A stretch of 64,000 bases of DNA, from assembly GCF_016055025.1 (NCBI RefSeq), contig NZ_JAECVW010000004.1. The stretch is one strand, 5' to 3'. A model generated the notes under the pieces. That model saw only the letters and a list, made by a program, of their open reading frames with translations. It was not told the origin of the DNA and made no database searches. This document shows positions 16,783 to 25,428 of the stretch, in pieces. A program made the translations under genes and the position numbers. This stretch comes from Thermoactinomyces intermedius. Its GTDB lineage: Bacteria > Bacillota > Bacilli > Thermoactinomycetales > Thermoactinomycetaceae. Positions within the stretch are counted from its first letter, which is position 1, and every line of letters begins with the position of its first letter.

Positions 16783-17132
16783 CGGGCATGCCAATAGCGC
16801 AGATAAGTTTCCTGTTGGGTGGGGTTTTTGTAAAGAAAACGATGGTTGGCATCATAATGATACTCGTATTGCCGGTAATGTTCCACGATCCAGTAGCCGT
16901 TTGCCCCGGTGGGAGCCGAAAGGGTTGGCTCGGCCTCAACCTTTTTGGCTCCCACTTTTTCCATCACATATTCCACCCGGGTCAAGTTTCCGGGTTCGGG
17001 CTCGGCGGAGGAAGAGACGGCTTTATCAATCGGAACGAGATTTTTTCCCAGCCACAATCCGCCGGTCATCATGACGGCGATGCCGATCATGGCTAGAAAG
17101 GGTTGAAAAAGTGAGGAACGGATCCACTTCAT
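16779..17132 (-). CDS. Small single-pass membrane protein of unknown function
   Basis: The 117-residue product begins at an ATG at 17132 with AGAGGGA upstream. A basic N-terminus (MKWIRSS) precedes one hydrophobic helix (about 9-31, including MIGIAVMMTGGLWLG). The outer part is a mixed domain with VEYVMEKVGAKKVEAEPTL and an aromatic, histidine-rich end (EHYRQYEYHYDANHRF). I do not recognise a family. It converges on ku with overlapping stop codons. Confidence 0.75.
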   Translation of the reverse strand: MKWIRSSLFQPFLAMIGIAVMMTGGLWLGKNLVPIDKAVSSSAEPEPGNLTRVEYVMEKVGAKKVEAEPTLSAPTGANGYWIVEHYRQYEYHYDANHRFLYKNPTQQETYLRYWHAR

Positions 17133-17256
17133 ATCAATCCCTCTTTCTTGTTTTTAAGATGTATATGACTTTTTCTCAAACGATAGAATCACCGATTGAT
17201 CACAGGATGTTTTGTTATAATAAAAGTAAGCAGAAAAAAAAGGAAGGTAGGTATCG

Positions 17257-17532
17257 ATGAAGGTTTCTGAAATGTTAGAAAAATACCGCCGGGATCATCA
17301 ACATCCGGTCAATAGGGGAACCCATATGATCGGCATCCCGATGATCATCATTTCGCTGCCCTTGTTTTTCTTTCATTGGAAATGGGCACTGGGGTTGTTT
17401 GTGACGGGCTGGATGTTTCAGTTCATCGGGCACGCGTTTGAGGGAAAAAAACCAACTTTTTTCTCCAATCCGCTTTATTTGATCATTGGTCCGTATTATT
17501 TTTTGCGCAAGCTGCTGCGCAAAACCAAATAA
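17257..17532 (+). CDS. Mpo1-like (DUF962) membrane protein
   Basis: This 91-residue protein matches the short bacterial form of the DUF962/YGL010w family, whose yeast member Mpo1 is an iron-dependent dioxygenase in alpha-oxidation of 2-hydroxy fatty acids. The visible signature is YRRDHQHPVNRGTHMIGIP (near 10) and FIGHAFEGKKPTFFSNP (near 56), with conserved histidines HQHP, THMIG and GHAFE that would bind iron. Two hydrophobic stretches surround them. AAGGAAGGT lies before ATG 17257. It is a single-gene unit ending in a bidirectional terminator. Activity in bacteria is inferred from the yeast protein only. Confidence 0.85.
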   Translation: MKVSEMLEKYRRDHQHPVNRGTHMIGIPMIIISLPLFFFHWKWALGLFVTGWMFQFIGHAFEGKKPTFFSNPLYLIIGPYYFLRKLLRKTK

Positions 17533-17568
17533 TCGCCGCACCGGAAAGCCGGGCGGCGGGATGAAAAA

Positions 17569-17599
17569 ACGGCTCCCCTTTTGGCGGGAGCCGTTTTTT
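17569..17599. terminator. Bidirectional terminator between DUF962 and YeeE genes
   Basis: ACGGCTCC at 17569-17576 pairs with GGAGCCGT at 17587-17594, with A residues before and T residues after, so it can serve both converging genes. Confidence 0.9.
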
Positions 17600-17602
17600 C
17601 CA

Positions 17603-18847
17603 TCAACAAAACTGGTCGGTGGGTTTCGGGTTTTTTAATGTAAAGAGCGGCCGCAATTTGACGCCGACATAACTTCCCGATAAAGCAAAGACAGCCCAAA
17701 CCCAGCCATGCAAGCTGAAAGAGGCGATCCCGCTGAAATAAGCGCCGATGTTGCAACCAAATGCCAGACGGGCGCCATACCCCATGATGATTCCGCCGAT
17801 CAGTGAAGCGGCCGCCACTTTGGGGGAGATTTTTTGCAGTTTAAAGGTTCCGCTGATGGCGGCAGCAAACAAAGCGCCGAAGATGATGCCAAAATCCATG
17901 ATGGAGGTGGTGTGCGCCAGGACGGATTCTTTCAAAGCTTGACCGTTTGCTCCGGACCAGTAACTCCATGAAGCCACATCCATTCCGGCTGCTTGCAAAA
18001 TTTTTGATCCCCAAAGTACAAAGGCCGAAGTGATTCCCCACGGTTTTCCGCTGAAGAAAAGTGTCAGGCCGTTTAAGACAGCCAACAAAACCGCCGCCAT
18101 CCAAAGCGGCCAGGAACCCCGGATGATCCGTTTCCATCCCCGGGTGGTGGGAACCGGTTTCCGAAGGGGAGCGTTTCTTTTTCTCGAAATCCAAGAGACC
18201 GCAAGATAGATCAGCGCGCACACTGTCAGCTGAACCACCAACGCCGGTCCGTATCCCCATCCGGTGGAGGTGGCAAGAGAAAACGCCCCGAAGCTGGGAA
18301 GCCCTTGCCAGAAATCCCAATTCCATGCGGCCAAAACCGATCCGATAATAAATCCGGTCAGGGTCAGCAACAAAGAGGATCGTCCTCCGGCGACATGGAA
18401 CAAGGTTCCGGAAGCGCAAGCCCCTCCCAACTGCATCCCGATTCCGAACAAAAAGGCGCCGACGATCATGGCCGTGCCAACAGGGGACAAGTTGGGTTGC
18501 GGAGCGGCGCCGGTCCAAGTGACTCCTGTTGCAAAGATGATGGCAAAAAGGATGCTGGCAACCGACAGCATGACCATATGCGCCTGGATTCCCTGACCCT
18601 GCCCGACGGTGAGGAGCTGCCGGAATGCCGAAGTAAATCCAAATCGTGCATGATACAAGGTCATTCCCAGCAAAAAGCCGATTCCGTACAAAAGGCTTTG
18701 GTGGGAGCCTTGTTGCCATAAAATGACCGAACCCAAAAGAAGAAACAACAATCCGGATGCCCATGCCAGTCCGTTTTGGACCGAAGGCAAGGGAGAGGGT
18801 TTGACCGGACGGGTTGTTGATTTCAATGAAGTCGAAATCATGGCCAT
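17603..18847 (-). CDS. YeeE/YedE family sulfur (thiosulfate) transporter
   Basis: This is a polytopic membrane protein of about 414 residues (start ATG 18847, GGAAGAG upstream). The YeeE/TsuA family takes up thiosulfate through a relay of conserved cysteines, and two such loops are visible: GGACASGTLFHVAGG near residue 155 and LAFGCNIGAYFSGI near 370. Bacterial TsuA genes often sit beside a TusA-like sulfur carrier gene (tsuB); none is found next to this gene. It may therefore act alone or with a carrier elsewhere. The exact sulfur substrate is not proven by sequence. Confidence 0.85.
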   Translation of the reverse strand: MAMISTSLKSTTRPVKPSPLPSVQNGLAWASGLLFLLLGSVILWQQGSHQSLLYGIGFLLGMTLYHARFGFTSAFRQLLTVGQGQGIQAHMVMLSVASILFAIIFATGVTWTGAAPQPNLSPVGTAMIVGAFLFGIGMQLGGACASGTLFHVAGGRSSLLLTLTGFIIGSVLAAWNWDFWQGLPSFGAFSLATSTGWGYGPALVVQLTVCALIYLAVSWISRKRNAPLRKPVPTTRGWKRIIRGSWPLWMAAVLLAVLNGLTLFFSGKPWGITSAFVLWGSKILQAAGMDVASWSYWSGANGQALKESVLAHTTSIMDFGIIFGALFAAAISGTFKLQKISPKVAAASLIGGIIMGYGARLAFGCNIGAYFSGIASFSLHGWVWAVFALSGSYVGVKLRPLFTLKNPKPTDQFC

Positions 18848-19014
18848 CTCCAATCTCTTCCTTTCCGATTAATATAGTTGGTTTTCGGGATAAAAATCAT
18901 TCCTATGAGTACAATATATTACCATGAAAAATCATTATTGGAAACCGGAATAATCGGTTTAAAAGACCGAAAAAATTTTACAGGCAAGAGCCCGTGATGA
19001 CGGGCAACCACGAA

Positions 19015-20025
19015 TTATATCCTGCGGAATTCAGGGTGAACCTGTGAAATCATCAGCAGTTGCGGGGATTCCCATTCTCCAAATTGCCCATCGGTACTGA
19101 CGATGTCTAACTCCGGCCATGGATAGCTTCCATGTTTTTGGATGTATGATTCCACATTGTTCACAGCGAATTTTAACATGATTTCCGCGTATTTTTCATG
19201 CTTCTTGGTATAGTACACATTTACCCGGACATGCCGGACTTGATCCGAAATCACCTGATAGCCGGGATCCATGTGGATGAAAAAATCACGGACTTGTTTA
19301 GCTTGATAGCGGTGTGTCGCCAGGTTTCCTTGCACCAATGGCGATCCGATTTCGATCCCGGTGGCGGCAATCACTTGATGCTTGTCGGTTGTCAGAGTCA
19401 GATCATAGTTTCCGGGAAGATTATAAAAACTTTCTCCATAAGAAGAATAAGGGTCCACATTCCATTTCTCATGATCGTAAACAGCCAGCACCGGCAACCA
19501 ATTTTCCAGAGAGGTCGTTGTGTGATGCCATCCGAAACGGCCTTGGTCATGAGGGATATTGACCTCAAAGTCCATGGAAACCGTTGCGCTTTGTTTGGAT
19601 AGAAGTTGGAAACCCGTGATATGGAGGGCAGTGTGGTTTTTGATTTGAAATCCGGCTTTTCTTCCATTGACCCGGACATGGCTGATGGTTGTTTTTCCAC
19701 CTTTTTGCTGATAAGTTTTGGCATTTCCCCGGAGATGAAAGTACACTTCTTGCATTTCCTGCTGCAGATGGTTGGTAAAAGTGACGGACAGTTTGCCCCG
19801 GATGCGGTGATTTTGGCTGTCATAGAAAAGGTTGACCCGGTAATGGGGGGATGAGGGTCCCAGAACTTGTGCGGTCTCCGTTTTTTGATTGAAATGTCGG
19901 ATCTGTTGAACCGGGGTGCCGGCCGGTTGGCTGGCCTTTGCAACTTGTGGATTGGCATAAGCCCAGGCAGGTGAAAAAGCCATGCTGATGGTCAGTGCCA
20001 AGGCATTCATCGATCTCCGGTTCAT
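19015..20025 (-). CDS. Secreted M1-peptidase-like protein lacking the catalytic domain
   Basis: The 336-residue product starts at an ATG at 20025 with AAGGAGG upstream. Residues 1-24 look like a signal peptide (ending AWAYANP). The body resembles the N-terminal beta domain of M1 aminopeptidases: HYRVNLFYDSQNHRIRGKLS near 61, the later LPVLAVYDHEKWNVDPY and YPWPELDIVST near 305. In complete members a GxMEN/GGMEY-like loop and HExxH follow this point, but here the frame stops after HPEFRRI. No HExxH lies in the remaining frame or in the short downstream gap, which contains a hairpin. So it is either a truncated gene or a natural binding-only protein. Confidence 0.72.
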   Translation of the reverse strand: MNRRSMNALALTISMAFSPAWAYANPQVAKASQPAGTPVQQIRHFNQKTETAQVLGPSSPHYRVNLFYDSQNHRIRGKLSVTFTNHLQQEMQEVYFHLRGNAKTYQQKGGKTTISHVRVNGRKAGFQIKNHTALHITGFQLLSKQSATVSMDFEVNIPHDQGRFGWHHTTTSLENWLPVLAVYDHEKWNVDPYSSYGESFYNLPGNYDLTLTTDKHQVIAATGIEIGSPLVQGNLATHRYQAKQVRDFFIHMDPGYQVISDQVRHVRVNVYYTKKHEKYAEIMLKFAVNNVESYIQKHGSYPWPELDIVSTDGQFGEWESPQLLMISQVHPEFRRI

Positions 20026-20297
20026 GGAAAGCGTCCTCCTTCATAAAACAATACAAAGAAATATATTCTATACTAAAATGATTTATCCCTTTTTTACAGC
20101 AATTTGTCGAAATCTTAAATGAAACAGTTGTCTTCTGTGTTGGCGGGCGTTTGGTGCAGGATATTCCCAAGGGATTCACGGTTTGTTTTTTGATTATTTT
20201 CTCAAGAAATATTAAACTTAAAAATATGAATATATTGGCCGAATTCAAAGTTGAAGGATCGGCAGGAGTGGATCTGACCTGAAGAGGAGGATGATGA

Positions 20298-20720
20298 ATG
20301 AAACTGATTCCCCGCATTGACAGTGTGTTGATGAGAAGAAGGGAAGAAGGTTGGAAAATCTGCGGAAAAAAACCGAGTCAGACCGCTTTGGCCCGGGCGT
20401 TGGGGGTTCGCAAGCAACAGGTTTCTTTGTGGGCCCGGGGCGGGGCGATGCCAAGACCGGAAACGATTTTTCATATGTCCCGGTTGCTCGGGGTTCGTCC
20501 GGATGAATTATATGAATTCATCCCGCCGACGGAGGAGGAGCAATTACAGCTCGTCCGGGAATATGACAGAAAAGAAATGAGAGATATTTTGCGACGGCGG
20601 GAAAATAAAATCAAGGAATTGCGCTCCAAAGGATACAATGATGAAATGATTCAAGAGCATATCCGGATGCTGGGTTTGGGAAAATATGATTCCCTGCCGG
20701 AAAAAAGAGTCAGTCAGTGA
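20298..20720 (+). CDS. XRE-family helix-turn-helix regulator
   Basis: The 140-residue product has an N-terminal DNA-binding domain of the Cro/C1 type: SQTALARALGVRKQQVSLWARGG (about 27-49) is the helix-turn-helix and ETIFHMSRLLGVRPDELYEF (about 55) is the usual following segment. The C-terminal part (about 80-140) is charged and helical, with KEMRDILRRRENKIKELRSK, perhaps for dimer contact. GAGGAGG lies before ATG 20298. It stands alone between the divergent M1-like gene and a convergent small membrane gene. Target genes are not evident. Confidence 0.85.
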   Translation: MKLIPRIDSVLMRRREEGWKICGKKPSQTALARALGVRKQQVSLWARGGAMPRPETIFHMSRLLGVRPDELYEFIPPTEEEQLQLVREYDRKEMRDILRRRENKIKELRSKGYNDEMIQEHIRMLGLGKYDSLPEKRVSQ

Positions 20721-20872
20721 ACAAGGACCGTTTGGACAGACACACGGCAGTCGGGAACGGGAAACGATGAATTCTGTTCGCGGATGAATGACAAAATTTA
20801 CGGAATAATCGGGAATCCGTCTGTACTTTAATGGAAAGCACGGAAAAAGGATTCCCGATCGTCGCCGTCTTG

Positions 20873-21046
20873 TCAAAAAAAAAGATCCTCAATGGATTCC
20901 ATGAACATGTAAAGACTGCCTGTCGCCAGCAGGCCCAAGATCCAAGGAACCACCGGAAGGTTTACAAACACTGCCCGAATGGCCATGAGGGAAAAAAACA
21001 TCGCAGACAAAAAAAGAAAGGTGTAAAGGAAGGAGGCGATCAACAT
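20873..21046 (-). CDS. Short membrane protein, 57 residues
   Basis: Translation from an ATG at 21046 (AAAGGAG ten bases upstream) gives a 57-residue peptide with two hydrophobic helices (about 2-28 and 30-49): MLIASFLYTFLFLSAMFFSL at the start and WILGLLATGSLYMFMESIED near the end. No family is recognised. It is supported only by the start context and the strongly hydrophobic, uninterrupted frame, so it is a tentative gene. Confidence 0.5.
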   Translation of the reverse strand: MLIASFLYTFLFLSAMFFSLMAIRAVFVNLPVVPWILGLLATGSLYMFMESIEDLFF

Positions 21047-21129
21047 AAAAGGGAGACTCCTTTATCGGTAGCTCTTTATTATTATACCAAAACAGGATAG
21101 ATAATTTAGAAAAATCTGTCAAAAGAAAA

Positions 21130-21156
21130 CAAAAAAACTGCCCGGAACAGGCAGCG
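21130..21156 (-). terminator. Terminator of the amino-acid permease gene
   Basis: On the minus strand CTGCC pairs with GGCAG (21138-21154 in window numbers) and is followed by seven T residues. Confidence 0.75.
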
Positions 21157-21165
21157 TCATCGTAA

Positions 21166-22530
21166 TTATTTTTCTGTACTTTTTCTCACGAATTGATAGC
21201 TGATGAGCAAGATCAAGAGCCAAACAGGTCCCACAATCAAAGCAATCCGTGTTTCAGGGTTGAAGGAGAGCAAGAAAGCCACAAGGACCAGGAACAAAAT
21301 AGCGATCCAGTTGGTGACGGGGTAACCCGGCATTTTGAAATGGACTTTTGCATGGTTGGCTTTTTTACGGAACCGTAAATGCGCATAAAGAATCATTCCC
21401 CAGGTCCAAAGCGCACCGAAAGTGGCTACGCTGGTGATATATAAAAAGGCTTTCTCCGGAATGACATAGTTTAACAGAACCCCGATCAGCAGGACCGCTG
21501 CAGACAACGTGATGCCGCGGGCCGGAACTTTTCGCGAGTTCAATTGTCCCAGGGCACGTGGGGCATGTCCGTCTTTTGCCAGTGTGTAAAGCATGCGCCC
21601 GGTGCTGAAGATCCCGCTGTTACAAGAAGACAGAGCAGCCGTGAGGACAACAAAGTTAATGATGCCGGCGGCAGCGGGAATCCCGACTTTTGTGAAAATC
21701 AGTACAAAAGGACTGTTTTCATCACTCATTTGGTTCCAAGGATACAGGGACAAGATGATGGCCAAGGCTCCGATGTAGAATATCAAAATCCGCCAGATCA
21801 CACTGTTGATGGCTTTTGGAAGGGTTTTCTCCGGATGTTTTGCTTCTCCGGCGGTCACCCCGACCAATTCCACTCCCAAGAAAGAAAACATCACCATTTG
21901 CAGGGCCAACAGGACACCGGCAATGCCAAAGGGCATAAACCCGTCATTGGCCCACAGGTTTGAAAAACCGACGGCTTCCCCGCCGTTTCCCCATCCTGTC
22001 GTGATCATAATGAGACCGATGATGATCAGGGCAACAATGGTGGCCACTTTGATCAAAGCAAACCAAAATTCGATTTCCCCAAATAATTTGACCGTAATCA
22101 AGTTGACAATATAGACAGCCAAAAGAGCTCCGAGTGCAGGAATCCATTGCGGCACTTCCGGAAACCAGTAACGGAAATAAACACCCACCGCGGTAATTTC
22201 GGCCATTCCCGTTACCACCCACATAAACCAGTAATTCCAACCGGTGAGAAATCCGGCCCAAGGTCCCACAAATTCCGTCGCATAGGTGCTGAATGATCCG
22301 GCAACGGGTTTAAAAAGGGCCAATTCCCCCAACGCTCTCATCACTAAAAAGATCATGAGACCGCCTAGTGCATAAGAGAGGATGATTGCAGGTCCGGCTG
22401 TTTGAATCGCCTGGGCTGAACCGAGGAAAAGCCCGACACCGATGGCCCCGCCGATTGCGATTAATTGAATATGCCGGTCACCAAGCCCCCTTTCTAATTC
22501 ATTAACTGGATTATTTTTTTTGCTATCCAT
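21166..22530 (-). CDS. Amino acid permease (APC superfamily, AAT type)
   Basis: The 454-residue protein has twelve hydrophobic segments. The start motif ELERGLGDRHIQLIAIGGAI, then GVGLFLGSAQAIQTAGPA (near 29-46) and SYALGGLMIFLVMRALGE, is characteristic of the AAT family, which includes GabP, ProY and CycA-like proton symporters. Which amino acid is carried cannot be told; the sequence recalls the D-serine/D-alanine/glycine and GABA groups. ATG 22530 follows AAGGAGG. A candidate catabolite control site lies about 75 bases upstream, and a terminator follows the gene. Confidence 0.9.
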   Translation of the reverse strand: MDSKKNNPVNELERGLGDRHIQLIAIGGAIGVGLFLGSAQAIQTAGPAIILSYALGGLMIFLVMRALGELALFKPVAGSFSTYATEFVGPWAGFLTGWNYWFMWVVTGMAEITAVGVYFRYWFPEVPQWIPALGALLAVYIVNLITVKLFGEIEFWFALIKVATIVALIIIGLIMITTGWGNGGEAVGFSNLWANDGFMPFGIAGVLLALQMVMFSFLGVELVGVTAGEAKHPEKTLPKAINSVIWRILIFYIGALAIILSLYPWNQMSDENSPFVLIFTKVGIPAAAGIINFVVLTAALSSCNSGIFSTGRMLYTLAKDGHAPRALGQLNSRKVPARGITLSAAVLLIGVLLNYVIPEKAFLYITSVATFGALWTWGMILYAHLRFRKKANHAKVHFKMPGYPVTNWIAILFLVLVAFLLSFNPETRIALIVGPVWLLILLISYQFVRKSTEK

Positions 22531-22602
22531 CAAGTTGCCTCCTTGAAATAAAGGATTGTATTAGTATAATGAATGTTTGATATAGAACATTGTAAATGAA
22601 TT

Positions 22603-22616
22603 TGTTAGCGTTTTCA
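22603..22616. promoter_or_regulatory. Candidate cre (CcpA) site upstream of the amino-acid permease
   Basis: TGTTAGCGTTTTCA fits the relaxed cre consensus TGWNANCGNTNWCA at every position. It lies 73-86 bases upstream of the permease start. Regulation by CcpA is inference. Confidence 0.4.
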
Positions 22617-22698
22617 ACTGAATCGATGACCGCAAGTTTCTGACGGAGGGTGAAGGTGATCCAAAGGATCACCGGGATCAAAGCTTTTTGACCAATTA

Positions 22699-23421
22699 TT
22701 ATTTGATTAATTTGTTCAATTCTTCCGCTGTTAATTCACGATATTCCCCGGGAGCCAGATCCGGATCCAGTTCCAATGAACCCATGCGGATCCGTTTTAA
22801 ACTGACCACCTTTTTCCCAAGGGCCCGGAACATTCTTTTAATCTGGTGAAATTTTCCTTCATAGATGGTGATTTCGACGGTGGATCGGGGGCCGGCGTGC
22901 AGGATGTGAAGATCCCCCGGCATGGTTGTGTAACCGTCTTCCAATGTGATTCCCGTTTGAAATGCGTGGATATCGTTGTCTGTCACTTCTCCTTCGATGT
23001 CGGCAACGTATACTTTCGGAATGTGTTTTTTGGGAGACAAAAGCTGGTGTGCCAGTTTTCCGTCGCTTGTCAATAACAGTAACCCTTCGGTGTCTTTATC
23101 GAGCCGTCCGGCCGGAAACGGCGAAAAAACGCGGTGTTCGGGTTCCAACAGATCCGTCACCACTTCCTGCACGGCATCTTCGGTGGCGGACAGAACCCCT
23201 TGCGGTTTATTCATCATCAGATAGATGTGTTCCCGGTACAAAACCGGCCGGTGATCGACTTCAATTTCATCTTCAAAGGGAAACACGTGCATGCCGGGGT
23301 CAGTTGCGGGTTCATCATTGACCCTGACCCGGCCGGCTTTCACCAGTTTTTTGATTTCTTTGCGGGTTCCGATTCCCACATGGGACAAAACCTTATCCAA
23401 GCGTTGTCTTTTCTTTTTCAT
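22699..23421 (-). CDS. RsuA/RluB-family pseudouridine synthase
   Basis: The protein converts an rRNA uridine to pseudouridine. It has 240 residues from ATG 23421: an S4 RNA-binding domain (RLDKVLSHVGIGTRKEIKKL, near 6-25) and the catalytic domain with FPAGRLDKDTEGLLLLTSDG near 100 (catalytic Asp in RLDKDTEG), then KFHQIKRMFRALGKKV near 190. The length and the motif variants fit the RsuA-like group acting on 16S rRNA position 516, as YtzG-type proteins of Bacillus. GTG codons further upstream are possible starts. The exact target is inferred. Confidence 0.88.
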   Translation of the reverse strand: MKKKRQRLDKVLSHVGIGTRKEIKKLVKAGRVRVNDEPATDPGMHVFPFEDEIEVDHRPVLYREHIYLMMNKPQGVLSATEDAVQEVVTDLLEPEHRVFSPFPAGRLDKDTEGLLLLTSDGKLAHQLLSPKKHIPKVYVADIEGEVTDNDIHAFQTGITLEDGYTTMPGDLHILHAGPRSTVEITIYEGKFHQIKRMFRALGKKVVSLKRIRMGSLELDPDLAPGEYRELTAEELNKLIK

Positions 23422-23576
23422 CTGATTCACGCTCTCTTTCTCTTGATTCACAAAAAACATCATAGCACAAGGGCGGGTTTTCATGCAGTCTGATGCTTAC
23501 TTTGGTATCGTATCTAATATTTTTTTCTTGTGATATACTGGAGTTTGCAGTTGTGTGATTTCAAAGGAGAGACAAA

Positions 23577-24209
23577 ATGGATATTGAGGTTTACCATGAT
23601 TTGACCTGTCCTTGGTGCCGGATCGGCCATAAAAATCTCAAAGATGCCATGCAGGAATGGACGGAACAATCCGGCGAACCGTTTGAAATTAAATACCGTT
23701 CGTATATGTTATATCCGGAGATCCCGCCCCGTGGCGTTTTGTTTATGGATATGATGGTGCGCAAGATGGGAAACATGTCGAGGGCTTATCAGGCATTGGA
23801 ACAGATTTCAAGAGCCGGGGCCCCCGTCGGTTTGAAATTCAAATTTGACCGGATTGAATGGCTTCCCAACACCATGGCTCCTCATATGCTCCTGAAGTGG
23901 ACCGATCCCGGGAAGAAAACAGAGATGGCTGAAAAATTGTATCAGGCTTATTTTGAACAAGGGCATAATATTGGTGATATGGACGTGTTGACCGGGATTG
24001 CCGAATCCGTGGGATATGATGCGAATGAGGCGAGGGAGGCGCTGCTGGACGAGAGGATCCGGCACGAAGTCGAAAAAGATTTGGAACGGGCCGGGAATTC
24101 AGGGATTCAAAGCATTCCTTTTTTTATTATCCAGGGCCGGTTGGCCATGGCCGGGGCGCATCCCAAAGATAATTTTTTGCGGGCATTCCAGGAAGTGAAA
24201 GTATCCTGA
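23577..24209 (+). CDS. DsbA family oxidoreductase (FrnE-like)
   Basis: The 210-residue protein has a thioredoxin fold with a helical insertion. The active site CPWC lies at about residues 11-14 (YHDLTCPWCRIGHKNL) and the cis-proline region IQSIPFFIIQGR is near 180. There is no signal peptide, so it should be cytosolic, as in the FrnE/polyketide-isomerase-like group rather than exported DsbA. AAAGGAGAG precedes ATG 23577. Thioredoxin reductase follows 140 bases downstream on the same strand, which fits a thiol-redox role. The substrate is unknown. Confidence 0.88.
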   Translation: MDIEVYHDLTCPWCRIGHKNLKDAMQEWTEQSGEPFEIKYRSYMLYPEIPPRGVLFMDMMVRKMGNMSRAYQALEQISRAGAPVGLKFKFDRIEWLPNTMAPHMLLKWTDPGKKTEMAEKLYQAYFEQGHNIGDMDVLTGIAESVGYDANEAREALLDERIRHEVEKDLERAGNSGIQSIPFFIIQGRLAMAGAHPKDNFLRAFQEVKVS

Positions 24210-24350
24210 ACAAGGGAGAGGTTTCAAAGAGGAGGCCGGAAATCCGTTTGGCTTCATGACGAAAATTCAGTTACAATATGAAGGGATGCCGTAATTATTG
24301 AAGGTTACATATGTGACATAGATCATTGTTTTGAATAGGGGGTAAACAAC

Positions 24351-25301
24351 ATGCAAAAAGTGATTGTATTGGGAACCGGTCCGGCAGGGTTGACCGCAGC
24401 CATTTATCTGGCTCGCGCCAACATGGAACCGTTGGTGATTGAAGGACCTGAACCGGGCGGACAACTGACGACCACGACGGAAGTGGAAAATTTCCCGGGC
24501 TTTCCGGACGGAATCATGGGCCCGGAATTGATGGATAATATGCGAAAGCAGGCAGAACGTTTTGGTGCCACCTTCAAACGCGGCTGGGTGAAAAAAGTCG
24601 ACTTGTCCAAACGTCCTTTTCAATTGTTTCTCGGAGAAGATGAAGTGATTGAAACGTCTGCGCTCATTATCTCGACGGGGGCAACGGCCAAATTGTTGGG
24701 AATTCCCGGCGAAAAAGAAAGCATCGGGATGGGAGTGAGCACTTGTGCGACATGCGACGGTTTCTTCTTCCGTGGCAAAAAATTGCTGGTGGTCGGCGGC
24801 GGCGATTCCGCGATGGAAGAAGCCACTTTCCTGACCCGTTTTGCATCGGAAGTCACCATTGTTCACCGGCGCAATGAATTGCGGGCATCCAAAATCATGC
24901 AGGACCGGGCACGGCAAAACGACAAGATCAAGTGGGCCATGAACCGGACACCGGTGGAAGTGATCCGTGGGGAACAAGGAGTCAAAGGATTAAAAGTGAA
25001 AAATAACGAAACAGGGGAAGAAGAAATTCTGGAAGCAGACGGAATTTTTGTCGCCATCGGGCACCAACCCAACACCGGCTTCCTTCAAGGGCAAATTGAG
25101 TTGGATGAGTTGGGTTACATCCAAGTGAAGCCAGGAACGACGCAAACCAATGTCCCCGGCGTTTATGCCTGCGGGGATGTGCAGGACCGGGTTTACCGTC
25201 AGGCGATCACGGCGGCCGGAAGTGGTTGTATGGCAGCGCTCGATTGTGAACGCTTTTTGGAAGGGAATGCCGCACAAGACTGGAGCCGGTCGCTGAAATA
25301 A
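24351..25301 (+). CDS. trxB: Thioredoxin-disulfide reductase
   Basis: TrxB transfers electrons from NADPH through FAD and a redox disulfide to thioredoxin. The 316-residue length is normal. The FAD motif GTGPAGLTAAIYLAR is near residue 8, the redox centre CATCDG near 136, the NADPH motif GGGDSAMEEATFLTR near 153 and the second FAD segment GVYACGDVQDRVYRQAITAAG near 265. GGGGGT stands before ATG 24351. An imperfect palindrome lies at 24304-24317 in its upstream region. An equivalent activity may reduce bacillithiol disulfide, but this protein looks like ordinary TrxB. Confidence 0.96.
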   Translation: MQKVIVLGTGPAGLTAAIYLARANMEPLVIEGPEPGGQLTTTTEVENFPGFPDGIMGPELMDNMRKQAERFGATFKRGWVKKVDLSKRPFQLFLGEDEVIETSALIISTGATAKLLGIPGEKESIGMGVSTCATCDGFFFRGKKLLVVGGGDSAMEEATFLTRFASEVTIVHRRNELRASKIMQDRARQNDKIKWAMNRTPVEVIRGEQGVKGLKVKNNETGEEEILEADGIFVAIGHQPNTGFLQGQIELDELGYIQVKPGTTQTNVPGVYACGDVQDRVYRQAITAAGSGCMAALDCERFLEGNAAQDWSRSLK

Positions 25302-25318
25302 AAATGAAGTGGATTCAT

Positions 25319-25360
25319 CACCCTTTCCTTGACACATTCGACGGGGAAGGGGTGTTTTTT
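25319..25360 (+). terminator. Terminator after trxB
   Basis: CACCCTTTCC at 25319-25328 pairs with GGAAGGGGTG near 25345-25354 with one mismatch, followed by T residues. Confidence 0.75.
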
Positions 25361-25428
25361 ATTTAAAAGATACAGAAAATTTGGTAAAATATAACAAAAA
25401 GAATGGCATAAAGAAGGGGATATCCGGA

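Noticed and set aside
15529..16794. 421-codon minus-strand frame over ku and the TPR gene
   Set aside because: Antisense shadow with Phe/His-rich, unstructured sequence; ku and the TPR protein on the plus strand have clear motifs.
17841..18764. 307-codon second minus-strand frame within the YeeE gene
   Set aside because: Same region as the transporter in another frame, without membrane-protein features or start context.
22650..22672. Hairpin GTGATCC/GGATCAC between the pseudouridine synthase and permease genes
   Set aside because: There is no T-run in either direction, so I do not call it a terminator.
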